Part shown: positions 34,830 through 52,930 of the stretch, one piece after another
Layout of the letters: the number at the start of each line of letters is the position of its first letter
How positions within the stretch are numbered: position 1 is the stretch's first letter
Assembly: GCF_014529535.1 (NCBI RefSeq)
Contig: NW_023503727.1
Span: 186,001 to 250,000 of the forward strand
Direction of reading: 5' to 3'
DNA from: Bradysia coprophila
Lineage: Eukaryota > Arthropoda > Insecta > Diptera > Sciaridae
Length of the DNA stretch: 64,000 nt
Made by a program: the position numbers and the translations under genes
Notes under the pieces: model-generated
What the model saw: the letters and a program-made list of their open reading frames with translations, nothing else
Database searches by the model: none
What the model was told of the DNA's origin: nothing

Positions 34830-35515
34830 TGCTCAGGCACCCGAGCACAAAATTACTTTCTATTCAAAACATGTCACTTTGTATGGTAGACCCCTAATAT
34901 ATCAACTACACCCAAAATACAATTGCAGGACTGAAATCTATACATTATGTGCTGACGATATCACCCCACCAATAGTTTAGTGCTGCCACCTGTGCCCAGC
35001 ACAAAACTACTTTCTGCTCAAAACATGTCACTTTGTATGGTAGACCCCTAATATATCAACTTCACTCAAAATACAATTCTAGGACTAAAATGTACACATT
35101 GTGTGCTGACAATATCACCCCACCAATAGTTTAGTGCTGCCACCTGTGTCCAGCACAAAACTACTTTCTGCTCAAAACATGTCACTTTGTATGGTAGACC
35201 CCTAATATATCAACTACACCCAAAATACAATTCTAGGACTAAAATGTACACATTGTGTGCTGACAATATCACCCCACCAATAGTTTAGTGCTGCCACCTG
35301 TGTCCAGCACAAAACTACTTTCTGCTCAAAACATGTCACTTTGTATGGGAGACCTCTAATACATCAACTTTATTCAAAATACAATTGCAGGACTGAAATC
35401 TATACATTATGTGCTGACGATATCACCCCACCAATAGTTTAGTGCTGCCACCTGTGCCCAGCACAAAACTACTTTCTGGTCAAAAAACATGTCACTTTGC
35501 ATGCATGGTAGACCC
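34830..35515. repeat. 154-bp tandem repeats, left arm (~4.3 units)
   Basis: The word AAACATGTCACTTTGTATGG starts at 34,867, 35,021, 35,175 and 35,329 (exactly 154 bp apart), then at 35,485 with a 2-bp insertion. Each unit also carries ACCCCACCAATAGTTTAGTG and CTGCCACCTGTG. These are inverted copies of the right-arm units. Confidence 0.95.
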
Positions 35516-35554
35516 CTCACAATTCTCAGAGTTTGTCTTGCATGCAACAGAATT

Positions 35555-36050
35555 CTTGCACAATAGCCTGAGTCCATTGTGCATGTACCAAGAGGCTTGC
35601 ACAATAGTCACAGTTCATTGTGCATGCATCACGATGCTTGCACAATAGTCAGAGTTCATTGTGCATGCATCTTGATGCTTGCACAATAGCCTGAGTCCAT
35701 TGTGCATGTACCAAGAGGCTTGCACAATAGTCACAGTTCATTGTGCATGCATCACGATGCTTGCACAATAGTCAGAGTTCATTGTGCATGCATCTTGATG
35801 CTTGCACAATAGTCAGAATCCATTGTGCATGTGACAAAATGCTTGCACAATAGTCAGAGTTCATCGTGCATGCATCTCGATGCTTGCACAATAGTCAGAG
35901 TTCATTGTGCATGTGACAAAATGCTTGCACAATAGTCAGAGCTCATTGTGCATGCAACAGTAGGCTTGCACAATAGTCAAAGTTCATTGTGCATGCAACA
36001 GAATGCTTGCACAATAGCCTGAGTCCATTGTGCATGTAACAAGAGGATTT
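35555..36050. repeat. 41-bp hairpin minisatellite (about 12 units) in the loop
   Basis: The word CTTGCACAATAG recurs every 41 bp (35,555, 35,596, 35,637 and so on). Each unit contains TGCACAAT and, 11 bases later, its exact complement ATTGTGCA, so every monomer can form an 8-bp hairpin. A higher-order pattern is visible (CCAAGAGG, CACGATG and CTTGATG variants alternate). The array ends near 36,050 in a degenerate unit followed by unique AT-rich sequence. Confidence 0.93.
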
Positions 36051-36214
36051 CACATTAGTCATTGTTTATGCATTCTGTTGTATGCATAATGAACTGATGA
36101 ACTCTGAACAATGCAGAATCACAAACCTTTGAATGACCGTAAATAAAAACTTATTATTAAATATCTGTGACCTTGACCTACAATCAAGCTAACATATTTG
36201 CTATAAGCTATTTA

Positions 36215-37195
36215 CCATGCATGCAAAGTGACATGTTTTGAGCAGAAAGTAGTTTTGTGCTGGGCACAGGTGGCAGCACTAAACTATTGGTGGGGTGATA
36301 TCGTCAGCACATAATGTATAGATTTCAGTCCTGCAATTGTATTTTGAATAAAGTTGATATATTAGGGGTCTCCCATACAAAGTGACATGTTTTGAGCAGA
36401 AAGTAGTTTTGTGCTGGGCACAGGTGGCAGCACTAAACCATTGGTGGGGTGATATCGTCAGCACATAATGTATAGATTTCAGTCCTGCAATTGTATTTTG
36501 AATAAAGTTGATATATTAGAGGTCTCCCATACAAAGTGACATGTTTTGAGCAGAAAGTAGTTTTGTGCTGGGCACAGGTGGCAGCACTAAACTATTGGTG
36601 GGGTGATATCGTCAGCACATAATGTATAGATTTCAGTCCTGCAATTGTATTTTGAATAAAGTTGATATATTAGGGGTCTCCCATACAAAGTGACATGTTT
36701 TGAGCAGAAAGTAGTTTTGTGCTGGGCACAGGTGGCAGCACTAAACTATTGGTGGGGTGATATCGTCAGCACATAATGTATAGATTTCAGTCCTGCAATT
36801 GTATTTTGAATAAAGTTGATATATTAGAGGTCTCCCATACAAAGTGACATGTTTTGAGCAGAAAGTAGTTTTGTGCTGGGCACAGGTGGCTGCACTAAAC
36901 TATTGGTGGAGTGATATCGTCAGCACATAATGTATAGATTTCAGTCCTGCAATTGTATTTTGAATAAAGTTGATATATTAGGGGTCTCCCATACAAAGTG
37001 ACATGTTTTGAGCAGAAAGTAGTTTTGTGCTGGGCACAGGTGGCAGCACTAAACTATTGGTGGGGTGATATCGTCAGCACATAATGTATAGATTTCAGTC
37101 CTGCAATTGTATTTTGGGTGCAGTTGATATATTAGGGGTCTACCATACAAAGTGACATGTTTTGAATAGAAAGTAGTTTTGTGCTCGGGTGCCTG
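36215..37195. repeat. 154-bp tandem repeats, right arm (~6.3 units)
   Basis: The word TGACATGTTTTGA starts at 36,229, 36,383, 36,537, 36,691, 36,845, 36,999 and 37,153, all 154 bp apart. The units differ by very few bases (AGGGGTC versus AGAGGTC, plus isolated changes), so the array is homogenised. Copy number differs from the left arm. Confidence 0.95.
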
Positions 37196-37315
37196 AGCAG
37201 CACAAAACTTTTGGGTAGCATCATTCGAAAGCACAAAACCTAGCTCATAATAATCAGCAACGAAAACCCCCGCCCAAAAAGGTGGGGGCGCTGACGACAT
37301 ATACCTGGACCTATT

Positions 37316-38262
37316 AGCTAAAAAAAATACCGGGAAAACTAGCATAACCATCGAAATTTCCTTAAAGTTCGTCGAGAACGGGATTCCAATCATATATCAA
37401 AGGTTCGAATATGATGTGTAAGGTACCGTTGTAAAGGTTTGAGTCTCTTCTTCTTAAAATTGTGCTTATAAAACCAAAAAAATACGTTACCGAGCTTTCC
37501 TAGTAGAAAACATTTCACAAAGGGCCATTTTTGACTCATTTTTTTAAAAGATAAATCAACTTTTCCCGAGAAGGCCCGGGCAAAACATTTTAAATTTAGG
37601 AGAAAAATAATCGTTAGAATCACCCCAATCATTTTTAACAAGAAAACCCAATGTTTACGAACTTTTCTAAAAAAAAGTTGTTCGACCGCACCGTGCAATA
37701 CGTTAACTTTACATGACCTGAATACGACTTTTTCCGAGACTTATCCTCATAAGTCTTCAAATGACTGATCCGATAGACTGCTTCGCTTCCAATGATACAG
37801 ACCGAATCCCCACTTGAATTTTTGATTTTTATTTTGTCCGACTATAATTGGTACAATTTCATTTAAAATTTACATTGAGATGATGAGAAGTTGAAAATAT
37901 GGTTGATTGATCCACTGTAATTATAGTCAATCGATTGATGCAGAGCGAATTTCTATAGTTTTATTGCATTTGAACTTAATTCCGAACTTAATTTGGCAAA
38001 CAAAATGCGGTAAAAATTAAATTAAATAAAAAAAACGAAAAATTTATTTTTTGCGAAAATTGTGAGAAAATAAAAGACAAAAAAAGACTTACAACTACCG
38101 CTTGCGTTACCACTAACGCGTTACACTTAATTTCTTCTTTTTTTTATATAAAATTCAATTAAACTATGGAACTAAACATATGAGTCGCAATTGAACGTCC
38201 ATGATAGATTTGGTGCCGAGAAGGATGAAAAAATTTACTGCAAAAAAAACGAAAACGAAATT
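37316..38262. other. Mi-2: Intergenic, Mi-2 3' flank
   Basis: No recognisable coding sequence. A ~100-codon minus-strand frame at 37,390-37,698 is lysine/phenylalanine-rich and unassigned. The segment next to 38,263 should contain the Mi-2 3' UTR; several AATAAA-like words occur on the minus strand around 37,970-38,060. Confidence 0.45.
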
Positions 38263-45158
<6,896 letters not shown>

Positions 45159-45549
45159 CGCGACGTTCAACTTTCAGCCCTAATGGTTTTAATTAGGAAC
45201 TGTTGTTTAAATAACTCAATTAAAACTAGCGACAAAACGCACTATTTCTTTTGGTCTTAATGGAGCATTGATGGCGGACCGCTTTTTTTGACCGCTTTTA
45301 CGCTAATGAGAGACGTATAGATGTGAATAGAGAAAGAAGAGAGAACTTGTTTACTTCAAGGACCAGTTTTTTCATTGTTTTGGATGTTCGTTCAACTGTT
45401 GGTTTCGTTCACTGGTTTGTCATCAGTTCAGTGGGTTCAGTGTTTGACTTTCTGTTTCTATAGTAGGGGCGCATTGCAGTCAATTTTTTCTTATGAATTT
45501 AATTTTCAATTTTTAAGAAATTCTTTCATTTTTGGGGCACTTTCAAAGG
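45159..45549. promoter_or_regulatory. Mi-2: Mi-2 upstream region
   Basis: Non-coding and directly upstream of the Mi-2 ATG (45,158, minus strand). It should contain the 5' UTR and promoter. No motif was identified with confidence. Confidence 0.35.
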
Positions 45550-45713
45550 TGTGTGGTAATTTGGCACACGGTGCTAAAACAACGCATTTTTCAACTACGT
45601 CATTAAGTCGATAACATGGCTAAGAAGCATTTGCAGCAATAAACTTGCGTGTGCGAGTTCACCTTTTACGTAGTTTAAAAGTGCATTCTTTTTGCACCGT
45701 GTGCCAGATTCCC
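45550..45713. mobile_element. MITE, family GGGAATCTGGCACAC (diverged)
   Basis: The left end GGTAATTTGGCACACGGTGC is inverted against the right end GCACCGTGTGCCAGATTCCC. The terminal words match the elements at 47,202 and 52,179. Inner inverted words are AACTACGT and ACGTAGTT. Confidence 0.65.
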
Positions 45714-45866
45714 TTTCAAATTCTTTTATGTTACCGAAAATCATAAATTTTTATTACCTAGCAAAAGGGATAGGATTTTAGCGACGCATTCCAAGAACTG
45801 GCAAAGGAACAGAAACGCAGTGGCATTATCCCAACATAACAACTTGAATTTATATGAGAATTTTGA

Positions 45867-46094
45867 CAAGGTTCTGAAAAAACAACCACGGATGCGGGTG
45901 ACACTAAATTTTATAAACGCACTCACAGATAGTGTGAGAGAAATCAACTTAAAGAAAATATTTTTTAGGAAAATACGGAATTTTGTTTTTGTTAAGTTGC
46001 ATTTTTCAAATAAACTTCTAAGCCGTTGACGCGATTTGTGTGACCGCCTTCGTCATCAACTCAGAGTTGTCTTAACCTGTTTTTTCAGAACCTT
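45867..46094. mobile_element. hAT-like MITE, family CAAGGTTCTG
   Basis: Bounded by CAAGGTTCTGAAAAAACA and TTTTTTCAGAACCTT. Flanking AATTTTGA and AATTTTGG form a nearly perfect 8-bp duplication. The 5' end has a small internal deletion. Confidence 0.8.
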
Positions 46095-46120
46095 CAATTT
46101 TGGATTAATGCGTCGTGGAG

Positions 46121-46336
46121 CAAGGTTCTGAAAGAACAGGTTAAGACAACTCTGAGTTGATCACGAAGGCTGTGACACACAAATTGCGTCAACGGCTACG
46201 AAGTTTAAATATGAAAAGAACAACTTAACAAAAACAGAATTCTGCATTTTCCTAAAAAATCTTTTCTTCAAGTTGATTTCACACACAATCTGTCACCCGC
46301 CTTCGTGGCTGTCTTAACCTGTTCTTTCAGAACCTT
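46121..46336. mobile_element. hAT-like MITE, family CAAGGTTCTG
   Basis: The full-length ends CAAGGTTCTGAAAGAACAGG and CCTGTTCTTTCAGAACCTT are flanked by TCGTGGAG and TCGTGGAA. It lies in opposite orientation to, and 26 bp from, the previous copy. Confidence 0.85.
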
Positions 46337-46453
46337 TTCGTGGAAACGTATTAATCAAGTAACAGATATGATGATTATATGGCAGTAGTACAAGAATTTT
46401 TCGTTTTTCGAGGTGATCAAAGGCTCTATACCAGGCAAAAGATCCAAGGCTGT

Positions 46454-46881
46454 ATAGACTGTTATGATCAGAGCGAGAAAACCGAAGACTAGTTATTAAA
46501 ACCAAAGTTCTGAAAGAACAGGTTAAGACAACCACGAAGGCGGGTGACACCAAATTTTGTAAACAGATAGTGTGAGAAATCAACTTAAAGAAAATATTTT
46601 TCTCGAAAATTCAGAATTTTGTTTTTGTCAATTTGGGTTTTTCATATAAACTTCGCAGCCGTTGACGCATTTGTGTGTCACCGCCATCGTGATCAGCTCA
46701 GAGGCTTCTTAACCTGTTCTTTCAGAACCTTGATTAAAACTTGCCTTGGGGTACTTGTCAAAGTATTTGCTTCTCTTTCAACGTGCTACGTTGAGAGCGA
46801 GAGGACTGAAGACCAGTTTATTATAACTTGCCTTGGGGTACTTGTCAAAATATATCTTTCTCTTTCATCATAACACTCTAT
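46454..46881. mobile_element. TIR element ATAGACTGTTATGAT, copy 1 (interrupted)
   Basis: The ends TAGACTGTTATGATCAGAG and CATCATAACACTCTA are imperfect inverted repeats. The interior carries the word CTTGCCTTGGGGTACTTGTC twice. It is split by the hAT-like MITE at 46,503-46,732. Copy 2 lies inverted at 47,196-47,641. Confidence 0.75.
46503..46732. mobile_element. hAT-like MITE, family CAAGGTTCTG (nested)
   Basis: 230 bp, bounded by an exact 8-bp duplication ATTAAAAC (46,495-46,502 and 46,733-46,740). This is the best-preserved member of the family and it fixes its ends and its 8-bp duplication length. Confidence 0.9.
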
Positions 46882-47195
46882 ACTTGGGGAGCAACTCCAT
46901 CTATTTTGTTAAATTAAAAATATGAACTGCCTCCAATGGAAAACTGTAGCAATGTTTTCACAGTTTCACAGAAAAAGATCTCTTTTAAGATAGCGCAATT
47001 TTGGAAACTAAAGCTCAAATGTAATGGCTTACTAATGACAGCTCCTTATTTTTTGTGAGCCAACTTTGCGTGACATTTTCGATCAAGTTGTCCATGAAAA
47101 CATTGTTTTTTTATGAAACGAAAGAAAACAGAGAGCGTCAATCAGTGACAGTATTGAAAACTATAGATCACTAAAATGACCGCTGGCGTGACGAT

Positions 47196-47641
47196 AGAGT
47201 GGTGTCGGGGAATCTCGCACACGCGATCATAGTATGCGTCCTTTTACGACATGTAACGAAAAGTCATGACTGTGCGAGATTCACCACTTAGATGTGAATC
47301 TCGCACACCATGAATTTGTGTGGTGTGCGAGATTACCCTACCCCGATAGAGTGTTATGATGAAAGAGAAGAAGATAGATGAAAGAGAAGAAGATATTTTG
47401 ACAAGTACCCCAAGGCAAGTTAAAATGAACTGGTCTTCTGTCCTCTCGCTCTCAACGTACCACGTTGAAAGAGAAGAAGATATTTTGACAAGTATCCCAA
47501 GGCAAGTTAAAATAAACTGGTCTTCTATCCTCTCGCTCTCAACGTACCTCGTTGAAAGAGAAGCAAATACTTTGACAAGTACCCCAAGGCAAGTTTTAAT
47601 AAGTAGTCTTCGGTTTTCTCGCTCTGATCATAACAGTCTAT
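47196..47641. mobile_element. TIR element ATAGACTGTTATGAT, copy 2 (interrupted, internally amplified)
   Basis: The ends AGAGTGTTATGATGAAAGAG and CTCTGATCATAACAGTCTAT match copy 1. The interior holds three ~93-bp units with ACAAGTACCCCAAGGCAAGT, compared with two in copy 1. A further MITE (47,202-47,343) is inserted at its left end. The insertion point is fixed by the empty copy at 28.5 kb. Confidence 0.8.
47202..47343. mobile_element. MITE, family GGGAATCTSGCACAC
   Basis: The inverted ends GGGGAATCTCGCACAC and GTGTGCGAGATTACCC are flanked by the direct repeat CGATAGAGTG (47,192-47,201 and 47,344-47,353), a 9-10-bp duplication. It is related to 52,179-52,300 and 45,550-45,713. Confidence 0.8.
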
Positions 47642-47855
47642 CGACGGTTCGGTTTTGTGTGCAAACTAATGACAACCAACTTTGCTTCTAAGGGAATTTC
47701 CCGTATTTAGTTCATTTACATTCATTTCAAAGAATTGGACGCACTCACTTATTCATTACCATGTGAAATTGTGACGTTGGTTTCAATTAGTTTGCACACT
47801 TTTCCCCACCATTCCTCACGTTTCCGTCATCAGTTTCACCAAACGAAGAGATCTA

Positions 47856-48241
47856 TTGCTCGAATCAACGCTCTTTACCAGAGAGACGTTATTTCACCAG
47901 AAAAGTAAGAGCAAATAATTTACTGATAACAATTGTGGCGCCTCTTCAGGTCAATGGAGGTTTCCTATTGCTTCGGAAATTTTCGTCCATTCTATGAAAT
48001 TTCGATGATAAACAAATATTTTTTTTATCGATTTTTCCGTCTGATTACAAAGGTGTCTGATAAATATCAACGCGAAATTTCGACCGATTATCACATTAGT
48101 AATCGGTCCGAAAATAAACAACAAAAGATAAAGTTAACTCCACGGCCAACAGCGATACCACAAAATGATAAATATGGTTGATCTTCATCGATGTCATTAG
48201 TTTACCGAAAATTGTCAACTGCAATCATACATTTTTATACA
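47856..48241. other. Upstream region of the small secreted-protein gene
   Basis: No coding sequence recognised. It should include the promoter and 5' UTR of the gene at 48,242. Confidence 0.35.
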
Positions 48242-48856
48242 ATGAAGTCGGTCGTTTTTGTCATTCTCGTGTCATTTGGGACAATTGCGGCTGTTGGTGG
48301 ATCTGCCACATCTATATCAACTCTGTCATCGGTATTAAAATCACCGAAATCATTGGAAGATTTGGCCATTGTTGATGAATTGTAAATGAAAACTGTCATA
48401 GCGATCTAGCTTACAAGCACTAACATTGAACAAAATTTGGATTCTAATGGAATCATGGTAGACTATACTAGACTATGCATTTTTGGAGGCTAGAGTGCTA
48501 TGGAGCCGTTCATTCTATTAAAACAATATCAATTTCTCATAAAATTATTACTTTCTTTGTAAAACAGTTTAACAAACTGTCCTGACGCGAGTCTTCACGT
48601 AGACCTTTGTATATCAGCAGCTAATCCAGGTGACGGTGCAGACGCGTGTGTGATGGGCCTTCTTTTATTGAATTGCACCGCAAGAGCTATTACAGCTAAC
48701 CCCACATGTTCTGGTGCTATAGAAGCAACAGCTGCCGTGACACGACTTAGGCTAGCCCATGAAGCGGAATGTGCTGCTCAAGATAACTCTTCTGTTTCAG
48801 TTGTTGCTGGACTTTCCACGGTAATTATTATGACGTGTTTTAACCTACTTCAATGA
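48242..48856 (+). CDS. Predicted secreted, probably GPI-anchored six-cysteine protein
   Basis: Two exons, 48,242-48,381 and 48,568-48,856, with a GT/AG intron and closed phase, give 142 aa. Residues 1-20 (MKSVVFVILVSFGTIAAVGG) look like a signal peptide. The mature part holds six cysteines in exon 2, spread over about 75 residues. The tail, after DNSS, is a hydrophobic stretch (VSVVAGLSTVIIMTCFNLL) that runs to the stop, as in GPI-attachment signals. An in-frame ATG at 48,191 would put 17 residues before the signal and is less likely. I recognise no family. It has no conserved neighbour relation; Mi-2 lies 3 kb away. A small cuticular, immune or chemosensory-type surface protein is possible but unproven. 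Confidence 0.65.
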
Positions 48857-49452
48857 CAAAGGGTAATGTAACGTATGTAAGTAGTCAATTATGTAACATC
48901 ATAAGTTTTGATTCACTAAGATTTTCGTTGATTTTGAGCGTAACAATTGTGATAATTCGAACGAAAAATAAAAATGAAAGGATTTTGTGCTTGAAACATT
49001 TTGTGTCTTTTTATTGTAACTTTTCAAAAAGACGGGTACGAAGATCGTAGAAATGCTTGAAAAATAACATCAAATTTTCACCATACATTTTGTCACCATT
49101 TTTCCCGGGTACACATGATTCACAAAGCTGTAAACTTTGGAGACCTAGGTCAGGCAGATTGACATTTTATTAGATACGCGGGAACAGTTAGGGATGTATA
49201 CAGTTTGGAAGGTCGCGCAGATACAAATACGCTCGTGACACACCACACTTGACGATAATATGGCGGATTTTGATACAAAAATTCACAACTCATGATGATA
49301 ATCGTCGCAGTGATGATGCGGTGAATTTTTCAATATGTAAAATCATCAAATGTGTCAACCAATGAAACTATAAACCAGGTATGGTCTATTCATACAAACC
49401 GGAGGACATAGCGATTTCATATAAACAAACTCACCTCTCACTTGTGTTGACG
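48857..49452. other. 3' flank of the six-cysteine gene; MITE relic
   Basis: An AATAAA signal near 48,965 may end the transcript. 49,125-49,230 resembles a decayed copy of the CAAGGCTGTATAC MITE that follows (shared ACTTTGGAGA and ATACGCGGGAACA words). Confidence 0.45.
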
Positions 49453-49638
49453 CAAGGCTGTATACTTTGGGGAGGTCACGCAGATGCAGATACGCGGGTT
49501 ACACACCACGTTTCATACAAAAAATTCACCACGCCATACAAATTCAATTTTGGTGAATTTGTTTGTATGGAAAAGGTGTGTTCCCGCGTATCTAATAAAA
49601 TGGCGATCTGCGTGACCTCCCCAAAGTATACAGCCTTG
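49453..49638. mobile_element. MITE CAAGGCTGTATAC (186 bp)
   Basis: The ends CAAGGCTGTATACTTTGGGG and the complement are flanked by the 9-bp direct repeat GTGTTGACG (49,444-49,452 and 49,639-49,647). The arms are complementary for about 50 bp. A 9-bp duplication suggests a Mutator- or Merlin-like source. A relic of the same family is near 52,400-52,456. Confidence 0.87.
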
Positions 49639-49647
49639 GTGTTGACG

Positions 49648-52178
49648 TTCATTGGTGTTAACCACGTATCTGATCCGCGTGACCTATCCAAAGTTTTCCC
49701 AAAATTTTTCATCCGACCTATTTAAGTGGCATAATAATACATGACCGAAGCACCAAACGATATCTTTTTTACTACAATTCACGCCATAAGTGCGCTCCAG
49801 AAGTTAAAAATCAAATAAAACAGCATGACAGACGGCCCAGACGGCACAACACAACTTTAACAAAAAGTGAACGAACTAAAATTGAGCGAGAAGTGGTTAC
49901 AATATTCTCTCTCTCAAATCATGATGGTCCGTTTTGAAGTTTAGCCATCATCATTAAATGATTCTTTAGTCGTGTACACTGTACACAGTACGAGCTTGAC
50001 GTACTTTCATTTCAATACTCCACCAAAACATTTATTATTTTCATTAAGTCTAATTTATGTGTGATGAAGATCGTTAAACGTGTGATAATACGACGTATTT
50101 GGTATTGTTTGATCAGTTGTCGTCGTTAAAATGATTGAAAACGAGTAAAATTTGTTGGAAGATATTAATTGATTGAAAGTACAACACAGTGCGTATTGGT
50201 TCTAATACACTTGGTCAGGCTGACATACTGATAAAATCGGTAAGAACTTTTTATATTTTATCATTTCAAGCGGTCAATTGGTCGGCAAATTATTCGTATT
50301 TCCATTAGAAAATATTTCGATTTTCCACATCAAAAAAAATGTAACGAAAGTTACATAAGCCCAAATATATGCGCAAATTTGGTGCATTCCGATGTATTAT
50401 ATTATTTTCCACTGCAATATAATGGCGATGTCTATATATATAAACACATAGGTATATATCTCGCATATGTACATTCGAAAAGTGGACACAATGAAATACA
50501 TTAATTGATTGATAACACAGTTTGATTGTCTGACCTACTCAAATTGTTTTGTTCCGTCGAAACCATCAAATCGTTTCGGTTTTATCGTTGTATCCAATGT
50601 CCACTCGAAGGATTTATCGTAACAGTTTGATGAATTAAAATACCAGATGCTCAACATACCATTGAGTGATTCTAATCTCAAAGTTAATTTCGATAAATAA
50701 TTGAAATTGAAACGCGCGAACAACATATACCCGATCATTTATTCCGATTAGGCTATGGAAAGTGTAATTAGCTGGAAATCGATTTCCTATTAGCTGTCGA
50801 TTTCGAGAAAATTATCGAAAATAAAATGGTTTTGTCCATAGCATCTGCTACCAAGCAGTGGAACAGATTTTCCAAGAGGAACCTGGTTGCATACTATTTT
50901 GTCATTATAAAAGATGAGAGTTGCCGGTGTATACTACATTTTGGACACACATGCTCTAGATGTTGACAGTATTTTGGTTTCGATACGTTTCATCTAAGTG
51001 TTTTACACTTTGCCGGTTGCTGTGACTTGTCGACTTTAGGCACCCTTGGAAGTCAGTAAAGAAGTCGTGGAATTTTTAAAAATCAAAAATCAAATTAAAA
51101 TTTTTTAAATTTTATTTGGAGGTAACCCCCGACTCCTTTACTGCTTTCCAGGGTGTCTAAAGTTCCAGCGAGAGCATTATTCAGCAAAGTGTTAAAGAAT
51201 AATATTTGACAATTTGTGCGAATTTCTATAAATCTGTTTGAACTGACCTATTGCACAGCACTGCTACTAGCACGAACATAGAAAATATTCGGAGGCTGAT
51301 GAAATCACAGTAGGCACTGCGTTTCTGTTATACAAATAGATAACTTGCTTTCGTTGTATGAGTTTAAACATACAATACAAACAATCCTAAGCGGTAGCTC
51401 GTATCACTAAAGCCTCCAAATTTGACACTTGTCAATTCAGAGCTGTGCCTATTGTCTACATTCTAAAGTGCCACTTTAGAGCTCTCATTAAATTTATACT
51501 TGTGGCGTCTGTTCTAGTGCTTGGTTCAGTGCTATGTTTTGTCCGTACCGCAATAATTATCGTGTTCGAACTGGATAAATATTTTTGTTCTCCACACACA
51601 AGTTAAAGTTCAATGAAAAGGGTATGAGAGGACACGATACTACAATGTACACAATAATGGGATATAAATCATTGGGTTCGTGCGTAACTTTCATTTTTAA
51701 AGTAAATATTGGTTTAACAATAACGAATGTAATTTGTCAGTAATTGACAACGAACAAACAAATTTCGAAACAAAACAACACAAAAACTTTGAATCTGTGA
51801 TTACACAACGTAACACGTGCAGTGGAATTTGATATGGTACTTTGGATATACTTTTGTCTTAGTTAGAGTTTAGTCACTGTTCGATTAGCTATTAGTTTGG
51901 AACGGCTATTCAGAAAGGGTTTTCGATATTCAAACGTATTGATTCAGTTGTTGGTGACTGTACGTTCCGGATTGACTGACGGTTCTGTTTATCAGATTAA
52001 ATGGTAACTTTCTGGTGATGTTTGAAAGTGTCGTGTGGCTTAAATTTCCGGCTTCCGTTCGTAAATTAGCGGAATTATTTCAAAGTCCCTTTCCATATCG
52101 CAAAACCAATACCCTTTTCCACTCTGTGCCTGACATGTTTCATGAAAGTGGAGATATGAAAACCTTGACAAATAGGCA
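49648..52178. other. Gene-free stretch
   Basis: AT-rich with no supported coding sequence. 51,034-51,162 is a small hairpin element, listed separately. Tracts of TATATA lie near 50,430-50,460. Confidence 0.45.
51034..51162. mobile_element. Hairpin MITE CTTTAGGCACCC (129 bp)
   Basis: The ends CTTTAGGCACCCTTGGAA and TTCCAGGGTGTCTAAAG are inverted, as are the inner words CAGTAAAG and CTTTACTG. No target duplication is obvious. Confidence 0.75.
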
Positions 52179-52300
52179 TTGGGGAATCTGGCACACGCGA
52201 TCATAGTATGCGCCCTTTAACTACATGTAACGAAAAGTCATGACTGTGCCAGATTCGCCCCTTAGAGGTGAATCTGACACACCATCAGATTACCCCACAC
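52179..52300. mobile_element. MITE, family GGGAATCTSGCACAC
   Basis: Shares GGGGAATCTGGCACACGCG and ATGTAACGAAAAGTCATGAC with 47,202-47,343. The right end is ...CAGATTACCCC. Confidence 0.78.
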
Positions 52301-52490
52301 CCAGTAACTGTTTTCTTAAACGAAGAAATTTTTAAAACGAAATTTCCAGTTGAAGTCGACCAGTTGAAAACTCAAATATTTAATTGGTCCGGCAATCAAG
52401 GTTGTAAGCTTTGGGGAGATCACGCTCCATTGCATTAGAGACGCGGGAACACATGTTTTCCATTAAAAAAACCACCGAAATCGAAATTGT

Positions 52491-52669
52491 ATAGGTCTGT
52501 TCCAAGGTCATTGAAAATGTCAACCGTCATCCACAGAGAAGCCAAGACGCTCACTTTGAAGTTTTAACAGAGTTTGTTTATTGTGGTTTTATGTCTGCTT
52601 CTGTGCACGATCCGGTTGTCTTCAGCCTGTCAAAAATTCATTTTTATCGTACGATTCAACAGACCTATG
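52491..52669. mobile_element. MITE, family TAGGTCTGTTCC
   Basis: Begins ATAGGTCTGTTCCAAGGTC like the copy at 28,131 and ends CAACAGACCTAT. The interior resembles the other members (TCATCCACAGA near the left end). Confidence 0.72.
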
Positions 52670-52930
52670 GAGGTCTATGGAGGTGTGCCACGCCACCCGT
52701 TTATGACTCCTAAAAATTTTACAACCTTGGGTGCGACAGACCTTTTAATAAAAATGTTGCTCGTCATTTGGGACTAATGCACCATTTTCGATATTCTGCG
52801 GTGTGTGAAGGTCGAGATATAAAGTATAAAGCATAAGCTCTATAACGTCATTTACATCCCAAGGCAAAGCTTCGGCCCATTAAAACAAAATCGATAGGCT
52901 CTCACCGTTCTCACCTCTGTTAATTTGTCG

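Larger units (their letters stand above)
34317..37306. mobile_element. Foldback-type transposon with tandem-repeat arms (2,990 bp)
   Basis: The ends AGGTATATGTCGTCAGCGCC and the complement GGCGCTGACGACATATACCT are flanked by the 9-bp duplication GGACCTATT (34,308-34,316 and 37,307-37,315). The terminal ~100 bp (34,317-34,410; 37,197-37,306) are inverted and near-identical apart from a few bases. The arms then consist of 154-bp tandem repeats, and the loop is a 41-bp array. Drosophila FB elements share long tandem-repeat arms and 9-bp duplications, so this is FB/Mutator-like by analogy. It encodes no transposase and lies beside the RT relic. Confidence 0.88.
47147..47855. repeat. ~260-bp dispersed repeat, interrupted copy
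   Basis: The inverse of 28,332-28,590. Its two halves (47,147-47,195 and 47,642-47,855) are separated by the TIR element at 47,196-47,641. The uninterrupted copy reads directly across the junction GGCGTGACGAT/CGACGG. Confidence 0.85.

Noticed and set aside
35555-36050. CRISPR-like regular spacing of a short hairpin repeat
   Set aside because: The 41-bp units are contiguous tandem repeats without unique spacers, in a eukaryotic foldback element.
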